A stretch of 23,296 nucleotides of DNA from Helicobacteraceae bacterium (GCA_027084065.1 JALWLR010000082.1:1-23296), one strand, 5' to 3'. Positions 15,390 through 23,140 are shown, numbered from the stretch's first letter. The notes: generated by a model not told the origin, from the sequence alone. Numbers and translations are program-made.

Positions 15390-16180
15390 ATGCTTTCCTT
15401 AAACGGCTTCATCATAGATAAAAAACGCTTCTTACATGCAGTATTTGCACTAGCTACGATAAATCCCTGATAGTTGATAGGATCGATGTCTTTCCCATCC
15501 AAATCAGTCACATAACCGCCTGCATTGCGCAGGATGAGAATCGAAGCCGAAAGATCCCACGCATGAGAAAGTGTGTTGAAATAAAGCACATAGTTGCTAA
15601 AAGCGCCCTTGGCGACCATACACACTCCATATGAAAGACTGCCACCAAGAGAGACCAGTTTTTTTATTTTTCCTTCTTTGTACAATCCTCCCAAATACTC
15701 CAGCATCGGTTTTTCACGCTCAGGCTTGAAATTGACAACGGTAACATCTTCGTTTTTTCTAAGAGGGAGTTTAAGCAGCCCTATAAAAGAAGGTTGCTCT
15801 TTTTCAGTAAAAAAGAGCTCATTGGTAAAAGGGTTGTAGACAATTGCGACACTTACCTCCCCGTTTTCGATTAAAGAGAGATTGATCGCTGAGGTATTTT
15901 CATGTGTTATAAAAGACCATGTCCCATCTATGGGATCGATAGCCCAGTATGGCTTTGTAAGATCGATTTTCTCACAATTCTCTTCGCCCATCACTTGAAT
16001 GTCGAAACTGTCACGCAAACGTTTTGTCATATAGTCTTGTACCTGTTGGTCTATGGGAGTCACAGGCGTCTCATCCTCTTTGATGACAAACTCGAACATA
16101 TTTGTATCACGCGCTTCACGAATGATTTTCCCAGCCTCTTTGACAATCTGTTTGGCTATAACTATGTAAATATTTCTCAT
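15386..16180 (-). CDS. Inositol-monophosphatase-family Mg-dependent phosphatase
   Basis: A 264-residue member of the lithium-sensitive phosphatase superfamily (inositol monophosphatase, CysQ, HisN, NADP phosphatase). Metal-binding motifs are complete: GEEN (65-68), DPIDGTW (82-88) and the C-terminal AWDLSASILILRNAGG with its catalytic aspartate. The N-terminal EDETPVTPIDQQVQDYM is also typical. Possible substrates are inositol phosphate, histidinol phosphate, 3'-phosphoadenosine phosphates or NADP; the motif set does not separate them. Four-base overlap with nadK makes NADP an attractive guess, though only context supports it. The ATG at 16180 starts 20 bases after rpoN ends and has no strong ribosome site, so coupling to rpoN translation is plausible. 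Confidence 0.93.
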   Translation of the reverse strand: MRNIYIVIAKQIVKEAGKIIREARDTNMFEFVIKEDETPVTPIDQQVQDYMTKRLRDSFDIQVMGEENCEKIDLTKPYWAIDPIDGTWSFITHENTSAINLSLIENGEVSVAIVYNPFTNELFFTEKEQPSFIGLLKLPLRKNEDVTVVNFKPEREKPMLEYLGGLYKEGKIKKLVSLGGSLSYGVCMVAKGAFSNYVLYFNTLSHAWDLSASILILRNAGGYVTDLDGKDIDPINYQGFIVASANTACKKRFLSMMKPFKESI

Positions 16181-16200
16181 AAAGCTATTTTATCTTTTTT

Positions 16201-17481
16201 TCACTGAATTCCAAGCTTATAGAGCTTTTTTCGCTCACTTGATCCTGCGATATTGAGCTGTTTACGGTACTTGGCGATGGTTCGGCGCACCATCTTGACA
16301 CCAAACTTTTCCTGTACAAGTTCAAGTATCTTCATATCGCTTAGCGGCTTTTCTCTGGGTTCGTTTTTGACAAGTTCTGCGACATATTCCTTGATGGCGG
16401 CATTGGAGGTCTCTTCGTCTATAGCGGTTGTGAAAAAATCTTTCATAGGAAAAAGTCCACGATCACAGTCAATATACTTGTTGGCAATAGCGCGCGATAT
16501 AGTTGAGGGGTTGTGTCCAAACTCATCTGCAAGAGTTTTAAGCGTGAGCGGCTTAATGCTTCCGCCTGTAAAAAAATCATATTGATACTCCACAATCATA
16601 AGCCCCACCTTATAAAGTGTTGCACGACGCATGTCAAGTGCATCGACAAGGCTTTTGGCCTCTTTGAGCTTTTTGGCTATGAACTCATGCTCTACGGCAT
16701 ATTCGCTGTCGATGTGGATAGCTGGATAGTAGTCGTCATTGAGTTTGACTTCGATATTGCCATCTTCATCGAAGTAGATCATGATATCGGGGATGATCTC
16801 TTCTGCTCTTTCTTCATACTCAAGAGTCGGAGGATTACGAAAGCGCGAAATGACCCTCATCGCTTCGGCAAAGTGCGGCTCTTTGGAGTAGGTGTGGATA
16901 TTTTCAAGATCTTCGATCATTTTAACTGCCAGTGAGTAAGCAGCATCATCGATATCGGAGTTTTCCAGTTGAAATAAAAAAGATTCTCGCAAATCTTTTG
17001 CTGCAATACCAACAGGATCGATATAGGCAAAGCGTTTGCGCACTCGCTCGAAATTCTCTTCACTTATGCCGCATTGTTTGCAAAAAGCCAGCGTATCGCC
17101 CTCATAGTAGCCCGACTCGTCAAGATTTTCTATAACAAAACGAGCTATCTCTTTGGAGATGGGAGTTGGAAATAGATGGGCATCTGAGTCTATCTGCTCA
17201 TCAAGCACTTCATAGAGGCTGCGTTCTTGGATAGTGAGCGCTTCTATCTTCTCGCTTGAAGCGTTAGAGACACTACCATAAAGCACCCGTTTTGGGATAC
17301 TTTTTGACATGTTCTCCTCAAAGGAGCTTTGCACTTCGACTACGGGGTTGGACTCTACAAAGGGCTTGATGGCCTCCTCAAGGTCACTGAGGCTGCTATG
17401 AAGTATCGGCAGCCAGTTGCGCAGAGTATTGGAGAGTTTATGCTTGATGGCGACATTGCTGCTTTGTCGTAATGCCGGCAT
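16201..17481 (-). CDS. rpoN: RNA polymerase sigma-54 factor
   Basis: The product has 426 residues, close to Campylobacter RpoN. Region I is at the N-terminus (about 1-50, NTLRNWLPILHSSLSDLEEAI, NPVVEV). The core-binding domain follows at about 90-270, the helix-turn-helix at about 315-350 (LKTLADEFGHNPSTISRAI, followed by GLFPMKDFF), and the RpoN box near residues 398-407 (VRRTIAKYRK), which contacts the -24 element. In Campylobacterota, sigma-54 mainly drives middle and late flagellar genes together with FlgR; no flagellar gene is in this window. The ATG at 17481 lies 13 bases after lptB, with GGAG before it. lptB-rpoN adjacency is widespread in proteobacteria. Confidence 0.97.
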   Translation of the reverse strand: MPALRQSSNVAIKHKLSNTLRNWLPILHSSLSDLEEAIKPFVESNPVVEVQSSFEENMSKSIPKRVLYGSVSNASSEKIEALTIQERSLYEVLDEQIDSDAHLFPTPISKEIARFVIENLDESGYYEGDTLAFCKQCGISEENFERVRKRFAYIDPVGIAAKDLRESFLFQLENSDIDDAAYSLAVKMIEDLENIHTYSKEPHFAEAMRVISRFRNPPTLEYEERAEEIIPDIMIYFDEDGNIEVKLNDDYYPAIHIDSEYAVEHEFIAKKLKEAKSLVDALDMRRATLYKVGLMIVEYQYDFFTGGSIKPLTLKTLADEFGHNPSTISRAIANKYIDCDRGLFPMKDFFTTAIDEETSNAAIKEYVAELVKNEPREKPLSDMKILELVQEKFGVKMVRRTIAKYRKQLNIAGSSERKKLYKLGIQ

Positions 17482-17494
17482 CTACTCCACTCTC

Positions 17495-18217
17495 CTAAAA
17501 CTTGAAATCTTCGCCGAGATAGTGCGTACGCACATCCGGATTTTGGCTGATCTCTTTGCTCGTTCCGCTTGCAAGCAGTGCACCGGACTTGATAACATAG
17601 GCTCTGTCACACACGGCAAGCGTTTCGCGTACATTATGGTCGGTTATAAGCACACCGATGTCATACCCTACAAGCTGCTCTATGACCTTTTGGATATCCA
17701 GCACCGCTATGGGGTCAACCCCTGCAAAAGGCTCATCCAGCAGCAAAAACTTCGGCTTGTTCACCAGTGCTCTTGCTATCTCCACACGGCGACGCTCTCC
17801 ACCTGAGAGGCTGATTCCTTTTCGGTTGCGTATGGGTTCTATGTTGAACATATCCAGCAACTCCTCTATACGCTCTTGCTGTTTGTGCTTCTCTTTTATG
17901 CCAACCTGCGCGGCAACGAGAAGATTTTCTTCTACTGTAAGGTCTTTAAAAACAGATGCCTCTTGCGGCAGATAACCGATCCCCTTGATAGCACGTTTAT
18001 GCAAAGGAAGAGAAGAAATATCTTCATCATCGAAGTAAACCTTGCCGCTTGTAGCCTCGACCAAACCACAAATCATATAAAATGTCGTCGTCTTCCCTGC
18101 TCCGTTTGGTCCAAGCAGCCCGACAACCTCGCCGCTTCTAACCTCCAGACTCATCCCCCGAACGATCTCAAGGCTTTTAATCTGTTTTTTAAGATTGACT
18201 GCTTTTAGTGTATGCAT
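17495..18217 (-). CDS. lptB: LPS export ABC ATPase LptB
   Basis: LptB powers extraction of lipopolysaccharide from the inner membrane with LptFG and its transfer across the Lpt bridge. The 240-residue ATPase has Walker A GPNGAGKTT (36-44), the Q-loop at LPQEASVFKDLT (83-94), signature LSGGE (137-141), Walker B LLLDEP (158-163) and switch histidine in ITDHNVRE. LPQEASVFKDLTVEENL and DEPFAGVDPIAV are characteristic of LptB among ABC ATPases. The ATG at 18217 overlaps the tsaE end by 13 bases. With tsaE and the S4 gene upstream and rpoN downstream, the order matches the one I recall from Campylobacter jejuni (Cj0667-Cj0670), apart from trpD. Confidence 0.97.
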   Translation of the reverse strand: MHTLKAVNLKKQIKSLEIVRGMSLEVRSGEVVGLLGPNGAGKTTTFYMICGLVEATSGKVYFDDEDISSLPLHKRAIKGIGYLPQEASVFKDLTVEENLLVAAQVGIKEKHKQQERIEELLDMFNIEPIRNRKGISLSGGERRRVEIARALVNKPKFLLLDEPFAGVDPIAVLDIQKVIEQLVGYDIGVLITDHNVRETLAVCDRAYVIKSGALLASGTSKEISQNPDVRTHYLGEDFKF

Positions 18218-18621
18218 ACGACATACTCTCTTTTATCAAAACCAATTTTGTTGATGTCTATCGTCGCAACATCGATGCCCGCATCGATCAGGAGGTTTTC
18301 AAGATGTTTGTCCCCCCACTCCACAAAGTGCAGTCCATCCTTCTCAAGCTCCTCAAGCATCCCAAGCGAGAGGAAGTGTTCAAGCCCTTTGTTATAGAGG
18401 TCATAGTGGTAAAGCCCATCAGAGTAGATATGCTGCAAGGAAAATGTCGGCGAGGTAACATCTTTGGTAATGCCAAGCTTCTTTGCAAAGGCCTTTACAA
18501 GTGTCGTCTTGCCTGCTGCAAGATCGCCTTTTAGCAGCACGACCCCTTTTGGAAACTCTTTGACAAACTCATCTACGAGTGTGTCTATTTGCTCTTCGTT
18601 TAGTTCATATCGCTTTTTCAT
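18205..18621 (-). CDS. tsaE: tRNA t6A biosynthesis ATPase TsaE
   Basis: TsaE is the ATPase that works with TsaB and TsaD to make threonylcarbamoyl-adenosine at position 37 of ANN-reading tRNAs. The 138-residue product has the Walker A loop GDLAAGKTT (32-40), the DVTSPTF switch, the HYDLYN segment and the conserved FVEWGDK. The ATG at 18621 overlaps the trpD stop by four bases (ATGA), and the 3' end runs 13 bases into lptB. Length and motifs are normal. Confidence 0.96.
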   Translation of the reverse strand: MKKRYELNEEQIDTLVDEFVKEFPKGVVLLKGDLAAGKTTLVKAFAKKLGITKDVTSPTFSLQHIYSDGLYHYDLYNKGLEHFLSLGMLEELEKDGLHFVEWGDKHLENLLIDAGIDVATIDINKIGFDKREYVVCIH

Positions 18622-19604
18622 AGTTTGCTTGAAACCTCCACGATGTCATTGAGCTTCTCAAAGGCTATGCCATACTCCAGCACATCTCTTGCCATCTCCA
18701 GTCCCTCTTTGATATCACCTGCCATACCATCGACATACAGAGCCGTCGCGGCATTGAGCAACACGACATCTCTTTGTGCGTCACTTGCATAGCCTTGGAG
18801 AATGTCCATAATGATCTTGGCATTGATCTCGGCGTTACCGCCTTTGATGCTTTGGAGCAGATTTTTTCGTATGCCATACTCTGCAGGATCGATGACAAGC
18901 TCTTCGATCTTGCCATCTTTGAGATGTGCCGCGTAGGTTACGCCACTGATGCCGATCTCATCCATCCCCTCTTCGCTACTGACAACCATCACATCTTTTG
19001 CGCCGTTTAGCTGCATCGCCTCTGCCATCTTCGGCACAAAGCTCTTGTCAAAAACACCCAAAAGCGACTTTTTCACATCAGCCGGATTGGTCAGTGGACC
19101 TAAAATGTTAAAGACCGTCTTATCGGGGATCGACTTGCGTACAGGCATGATGAACTTCATAGCCGGATGGTGGTCTTGCGCAAACATAAAGCACCATCCC
19201 GTCTCCTCAAGCAGTTTTGCGTTTTGCTCCGGCGTAAGCTTTAGACGAACTCCCAGCATCTCCAGCACATCCGCGCTGCCGCTTTTGGAGGTAATGGAGC
19301 GATTACCATGCTTGGCAACATAACTGCCTGCTGCCGCACAGACGATGGAGGTCGCAGTTGAAATGTTGAAGCTGCCTATCTTATCACCACCTGTACCGAC
19401 GATGTCTATAGCTTTTTCTTTGAGCTCGTCATCTATAGGCAGTTTGATGGAAAACTCCCGCATCACTTCAGCCGCCGCAGCGATCACCTCCACGGGTGTA
19501 GTTTCATCAAGCTTGAGTGAGAGCAAAAACTCCCGCATCTCCTCGTCACTCATCTCGTGTCTAAAAAGTTTTAAAAATTCTTTTTTGGCTTCATCGTATG
19601 TCAT
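18618..19604 (-). CDS. trpD: Anthranilate phosphoribosyltransferase
   Basis: TrpD joins anthranilate with phosphoribosyl pyrophosphate in tryptophan synthesis. The 328-residue product has the diagnostic GTGGD (70-74) for PRPP/Mg binding, NISTATS (80-86), KHGNRS (98-103) and SGSADVLEMLG (108-118). The later segments MKFIMPVRKSI, FNILGPLTNPA and SSEEGMDEI are also as expected. It is a free-standing TrpD, not a TrpGD fusion, and no other trp gene is nearby. It lies between the S4 gene and tsaE with ATGA overlaps on both sides, an odd place for a pathway enzyme. Because the family also contains TrpD2-like proteins, a moonlighting role is possible, but the motifs here are those of canonical TrpD. 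Confidence 0.96.
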   Translation of the reverse strand: MTYDEAKKEFLKLFRHEMSDEEMREFLLSLKLDETTPVEVIAAAAEVMREFSIKLPIDDELKEKAIDIVGTGGDKIGSFNISTATSIVCAAAGSYVAKHGNRSITSKSGSADVLEMLGVRLKLTPEQNAKLLEETGWCFMFAQDHHPAMKFIMPVRKSIPDKTVFNILGPLTNPADVKKSLLGVFDKSFVPKMAEAMQLNGAKDVMVVSSEEGMDEIGISGVTYAAHLKDGKIEELVIDPAEYGIRKNLLQSIKGGNAEINAKIIMDILQGYASDAQRDVVLLNAATALYVDGMAGDIKEGLEMARDVLEYGIAFEKLNDIVEVSSKL

Positions 19605-19849
19605 GAAAGTTCCTTTATATATTTGTCCTGCTCCGATTTTGGGGTCGATTTAGTTGTCGGAATGGCAAGCACCTCATAGCTTTTTGAGCCGTTTAGATAG
19701 TTGAGTGTTATCCTGTCTCCCAGCGCGACATCTTTACTCGCTTTGGCAACTTTACCGTTTAACTCCACGACACCGTTTTTGATCATATCCTGCGCGATAC
19801 TGCGCCGTTTTGTCAGGTTGACACTGTTTAAAAATTTATCTATTCGCAT
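19601..19849 (-). CDS. S4-domain RNA-binding protein (Hsp15/RqcP-like)
   Basis: An 82-residue protein that is almost entirely an S4 RNA-binding domain: MRIDKFLNSVNLTKRRSIAQ, then DMIKNGVVELNGKVAKASKDVALGD and a final strand with a lysine-rich tail. Relatives bind ribosomal or structured RNA; Hsp15 and RqcP act on stalled large subunits, but which role applies here is not known. It is the first gene of the ten-gene run and its stop overlaps the trpD start by four bases. The ATG at 19849 has only a weak AAGAAA upstream. It corresponds in position to Cj0667 of Campylobacter. Confidence 0.92.
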   Translation of the reverse strand: MRIDKFLNSVNLTKRRSIAQDMIKNGVVELNGKVAKASKDVALGDRITLNYLNGSKSYEVLAIPTTKSTPKSEQDKYIKELS

Positions 19850-19883
19850 ATATTTTTCTTTGATTTTTAAAATAAGTAAGCTT

Positions 19884-19889
19884 ATTGTA
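19884..19889 (-). promoter_or_regulatory. Putative -10 box of the S4-trpD-tsaE-lptB-rpoN run
   Basis: TACAAT on the minus strand, 34 bases before the S4 gene, in the 91-base gap after fic. It would head the long run of overlapping genes down to 11865. The region upstream is A/T-rich without a consensus -35. Confidence 0.42.
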
Positions 19890-19892
19890 GGG

Positions 19893-19911
19893 AAAAAAAA
19901 CTAAAAGTTTT
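19893..19911 (-). terminator. Weak terminator-like hairpin after fic
   Basis: On the minus strand AAAACT and AGTTTT flank a TTT loop and are followed by four more T. It lies about 30 bases after the fic stop codon and just upstream of the S4 promoter. With only one G:C pair the stem is weak, so this is tentative. Confidence 0.28.
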
Positions 19912-19940
19912 GTAAGAGTGGAACATTTTTTGCGTAATAA

Positions 19941-21431
19941 TTAAAAAACTGTACTCACAACTTCTTCCATTGCAGCTATTTCTGTTGGTGTGAGTTGGTG
20001 AAAATACTTCTCTTTTTTGCCTTTTGAGAGCCTCCCATGGTTTTGAAGCACAAAGCGGATAAAAAGATCGATAAGACGATCAGGCATATCGACAATATCT
20101 TTTATCTTCTGTTTTGCTTTATCGTAATCTGCAAGAAAAGAAAGTTCCTTTGGAAGCTCCGTCTTGATAGTTTCTACAACAAATCTATACAGAGATTCAG
20201 CCTGTGTTGTCATATCAATATAACGGTACCACTGAGCTGTTTGATTATATACCCTCAATTTCCCCTCATTATCCAGCGTATAATCGATCATCGCAGCAAT
20301 ATTACGTGAAAATGCTTCAAGTGAAGCATCATAGGAGGCTGCATCTTTAAGCATGACCGCCGAAATCGGGAACAAAACACCCGGCGGAGAAAATGCCCGT
20401 ATCGCCAAGATATTGTGGATCAAAAAGCGGTGGATACGCCCATTTCCATCCTCAAACGGATGTAAAAAGACAAATCCATAAGCGATAACCGCAGCATGAA
20501 CGATAGGATGCACTCCACCCTCTTGCATACGCTTATGAGAAGCGATCAGCCCTTCCATTAGACTGCTTAGATCTTCTGGCTTTGGAGAGATATAATGGAT
20601 TTTTTCATATCCCATAGAAAGTGCTTCACCGACATAGTTTTGAGTTATGCGGTACTCTTTATCGGCAAATCTTGGATCGACTATGCGGTTTTGCAGCTCT
20701 ATAAGGCGCTCTTTTTGGCAAAAATCCTCTTTTTGCGCCTCTTTAAGCAAGGCTACAAAGCGCTCGCTGCGGGATGTGCTGATCTCTTCATGCTCTATGG
20801 CAAATGAGGATTTTGTCTCTTTTGTATAGATATAAGAGAGTGCTCTTTGAAGCAGATCTGCCGGATATTCTAACAGCAGCGCGCTACACGCCTCATCCAA
20901 ATGCTCCTCTTCCATCTTTTGCAGTGTTTGTGTTTTTCGCACAATAGGGCAAAAGTCAGGAACTCCCAAAAGATTGTCTCGGATCCTTTGGCGTTTGATA
21001 GCATTACCTTTGTTGAGTGTATAGTAGCGATCTTCTTCAAGCAGATCGACATAGTTACCCTGTTTGAGATCATCAAGCGGCAGTTTGGTTTGAGTGAGAT
21101 ACTCGTAAAAGTACCAGATACGACGTGCATACTTCCCAGTTGGTTTAGCACGAAGATACTCAAGCAATTCGTTCACATCGATCACGCTAAAGATCTGAAA
21201 CAATATGCCAAGATTTACACCATCATATTTTAAAGCAAACTCCAACTGATCACCAACATTCTCTCCAACTCGATAGCGTGCCGGATAGATTTCACGCACA
21301 CTCCCATCTGCCTCTTTTTGGATTTGGTGTGTTTGATGCTCTACAGACACATAAGAGCGGTGCCAATTTGGAACAACATCGAGATTATATCGCTCGATAA
21401 GCGCCTCATAACCTGCCGGCAGATATTTGAT
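19941..21431 (-). CDS. Fic-domain protein (putative AMPylase/nucleotidyltransferase), probable ATC start
   Basis: Fic proteins usually transfer AMP from ATP to a hydroxyl of a target protein. The active-site loop is complete, HPFEDGNGRIHR (residues about 324-335 of the long form). An autoinhibitory-helix-like S-x-x-x-E stands N-terminal to it (SFAIE, about 209-213), with H instead of the usual G/N after E. The C-terminal part may hold a winged-helix segment. The first ordinary start is GTG 21350 (469 aa), but the frame continues upstream for 27 codons with protein-like sequence (KYLPAGYEALIERYNLDVV...). It reaches ATC at 21431-21429, placed 5 bases after a perfect AAAGGAG; a stop codon lies eight codons further up. 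I therefore take the natural N-terminus as 21431 (496 aa), either with an AUC start or with a mutated ATG. Promoter repeats suggest tight control. The target is unknown. Confidence 0.9.
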   Translation of the reverse strand: MKYLPAGYEALIERYNLDVVPNWHRSYVSVEHQTHQIQKEADGSVREIYPARYRVGENVGDQLEFALKYDGVNLGILFQIFSVIDVNELLEYLRAKPTGKYARRIWYFYEYLTQTKLPLDDLKQGNYVDLLEEDRYYTLNKGNAIKRQRIRDNLLGVPDFCPIVRKTQTLQKMEEEHLDEACSALLLEYPADLLQRALSYIYTKETKSSFAIEHEEISTSRSERFVALLKEAQKEDFCQKERLIELQNRIVDPRFADKEYRITQNYVGEALSMGYEKIHYISPKPEDLSSLMEGLIASHKRMQEGGVHPIVHAAVIAYGFVFLHPFEDGNGRIHRFLIHNILAIRAFSPPGVLFPISAVMLKDAASYDASLEAFSRNIAAMIDYTLDNEGKLRVYNQTAQWYRYIDMTTQAESLYRFVVETIKTELPKELSFLADYDKAKQKIKDIVDMPDRLIDLFIRFVLQNHGRLSKGKKEKYFHQLTPTEIAAMEEVVSTVF

Positions 21432-21440
21432 GGGGTCTCC

Positions 21441-21507
21441 TTTGAAAAATGGTTATAAAATTTGAAAAACTATTATATTTATACCATAAATTTGAAAAAT
21501 AGTTACA
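21441..21507. repeat. Three phased direct repeats in the fic promoter (operator-like)
   Basis: Three copies on the plus strand begin at 21441, 21461 and 21491, each TTTGAAAAA followed by NNNTTANA. On the minus (fic) strand they read TNTAANNNTTTTTCAAA. Start-to-start distances are 20 and 30 bases, about two and three helical turns, so all copies face the same side of DNA. Copy 1 overlaps the fic ribosome site and copy 2 overlaps the -10. They fill most of the 81-base space between dgt and fic. Confidence 0.65.
21472..21477 (-). promoter_or_regulatory. Putative -10 box of fic
   Basis: The minus strand reads AAATATAATAG, with TATAAT 40 bases before the ATC start and overlapping the end of the second direct repeat. 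The third repeat falls in the -20 to -35 region. A bound protein at these repeats would block the promoter. Confidence 0.5.
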
Positions 21508-21512
21508 TATTT

Positions 21513-22958
21513 TTATTTTAGAGCATTTAATGTTTGATATTCGTATAACGCATAATCATCGGTCATCCCACTGATATAATCGACAATCAAACGCACCCTG
21601 TAGTACCACTCCAAAAGCCTATATCTCTCTTCATCACTGCGATCCAGCTTCTTGACATCTTCTTTGTATGCCGTGATTTGTTTTGCAGATATCCTTTTGA
21701 TAAGCCGCATCGCTACAAAACACTCTATCTTTTTATCTTGCAGCACCTTTTCAAACTTTTTAGCATCGAGCTCCAAAAGAGGTTTGTAGCTCTCAAACAA
21801 TCCATTGATGATAGCATACCCCTGAAGTTCCAACTGCAGTACCTCTTTGTGAGTGTAAATATGTCTAACCGATACCGCCTGCAGCACCTTGATCGCTTTG
21901 TAGTACTCACTTTTTGTATCATACTCCAAAAGTGCGGCATTGAAACTACCATCAAAAATCTCTTGATGATTTTGTACATAGATATTTGCGACATGTTTGA
22001 CCAGCGGTGTGATGAGCTTTGCTCGCAATAAGATAAAGAACATATTGAACCGGTAAGGCTCTTCATTCTTTTTTGCCTTTTCATACTGCTCTTTTAAAAT
22101 ACCCAGCAAAAAGCTCTCTTCTTCTCTTTCGCACTCCTCTTTGATGATCTTATAAACTTCATCAAGTGTCAAGATCCCTTTTTCTGCGGCATCTTCAAGA
22201 TCTGCCGTAAGATAGGAGATGTCATCTGCCGCTTCCATTATATATGTCAGCGGGAAGCGATGCCCGTTTTGTATCTCCAGCGTTTTTTGCAGTTTTTGAA
22301 CAAACTCTCTTTCACTGTAGTAAAATCCCGGCTTCTTTTGTAAATAATCCAGACCCTCCCCTTTTTTAGGAGCATCTTCAAACGCTCCGCGGGTATATTT
22401 AAGTACGGCAAGAGTCTGTGTATAAGAGAGGTTGAGACGCTGCAGCTTCGATATAAGCCTAATCGCCTGCGCATTGCCGTCATATCCGCATATATCTTTT
22501 GCAAGAAGCTGTTTTAAAGCTTCATTCTCTTTTGTACTAGCAGGCAACCTCTCCAAAATCGTAAGAGCATTCGTGCGAAGCCATTTATTTATCGTTTGTT
22601 CTGCAAAATGTCCAAAAGGCGGGTTGCCTATATCGTGCAGCAAACTAGTCATCTCGGCTGTGGAGACAAAAGCATTCTCCAACCCCTCCAGCCCATACCT
22701 CTCCAAGCCCTCTGTTTTTAGCTCCGTCAATATCGTTTTAGCGATATAACGTGCTATCTGCGCCACTTCAAGCGAATGTGTCAGCCGAGTGCGGATCGAA
22801 GCATTGAGCTCCAACGCAAAAACCTGAGTACGCTTCTGCAATCTACGCACCCCTCCCGAAGAGATGATACGCCCCCTGTCACTCTCGATGGAGATGTCAA
22901 TATCTGCAATAGGATACAACTCCCTATCTGTAGTAATCTTTTTTCGATAATCAATCAC
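21513..22958 (-). CDS. dgt: Deoxyguanosinetriphosphate triphosphohydrolase (dGTPase), HD superfamily
   Basis: The 481-residue HD-domain enzyme should release tripolyphosphate from dGTP (or other dNTPs), controlling nucleotide pools. The N-terminus resembles E. coli Dgt: IDYRKKI, SDRGRII, VRRLQKRTQVFALE, RTRLTHSLEVAQ. Metal ligands are H61 (LTHS), the pair H108-D109 (LLHDIGNPPFGHFAE) and a later aspartate in AADDISYLTADLEDA near residue 246. The start is GTG at 22958 with GAGG upstream; it overlaps the preceding 61-codon ORF by four bases (GTGA). Some dGTPases defend against phages by draining dNTPs. The fic gene follows in the same direction but has its own promoter. Confidence 0.94.
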   Translation of the reverse strand: MIDYRKKITTDRELYPIADIDISIESDRGRIISSGGVRRLQKRTQVFALELNASIRTRLTHSLEVAQIARYIAKTILTELKTEGLERYGLEGLENAFVSTAEMTSLLHDIGNPPFGHFAEQTINKWLRTNALTILERLPASTKENEALKQLLAKDICGYDGNAQAIRLISKLQRLNLSYTQTLAVLKYTRGAFEDAPKKGEGLDYLQKKPGFYYSEREFVQKLQKTLEIQNGHRFPLTYIMEAADDISYLTADLEDAAEKGILTLDEVYKIIKEECEREEESFLLGILKEQYEKAKKNEEPYRFNMFFILLRAKLITPLVKHVANIYVQNHQEIFDGSFNAALLEYDTKSEYYKAIKVLQAVSVRHIYTHKEVLQLELQGYAIINGLFESYKPLLELDAKKFEKVLQDKKIECFVAMRLIKRISAKQITAYKEDVKKLDRSDEERYRLLEWYYRVRLIVDYISGMTDDYALYEYQTLNALK

Positions 22959-23140
22959 GAGTTACCTCTTTTAGTGTTTCGGATATTTTTGCCATCACTT
23001 AAAATATCTAGCTTGTAATGCTTAAATGGCGCGCTCTCTATTTCATTGTGTATATTAAAAATGGCCTGAGCAACGGTGTTGGGAGGAGAAAGCACCTCTG
23101 ATTTGTACCATATAAGCCAAAGGGATTTAGAAAGGGTCAT
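22955..23140 (-). CDS. Hypothetical 61-aa protein upstream of dgt
   Basis: A 61-residue ORF beginning MTLSKSLWLIWYKSEVL and ending in a basic tail. I do not recognise a family and see no signal peptide, membrane helix or metal motif. Its TGA overlaps the dgt GTG by four bases, supporting a translated gene. Its ATG directly follows, in the same reading frame, the TAA of the upstream ORF, with no ribosome site of its own. It could be a coupled small gene, or the tail of the upstream gene after a nonsense change. A chance ORF is possible but the tight dgt junction argues against it. Confidence 0.55.
   Translation of the reverse strand: MTLSKSLWLIWYKSEVLSPPNTVAQAIFNIHNEIESAPFKHYKLDILSDGKNIRNTKRGNS

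Noticed and set aside
16932..17135. Plus-strand ORFs opposite rpoN, lptB and trpD
   Set aside because: They are antisense shadows of strongly conserved genes and have no motifs of their own.
21349..21365. Sigma-54-like TGGCAC (minus strand, 21360-21365) near the GTG of fic
   Set aside because: The -12 half reads TTAT rather than TTGC, and the site falls inside the upstream coding extension of fic.
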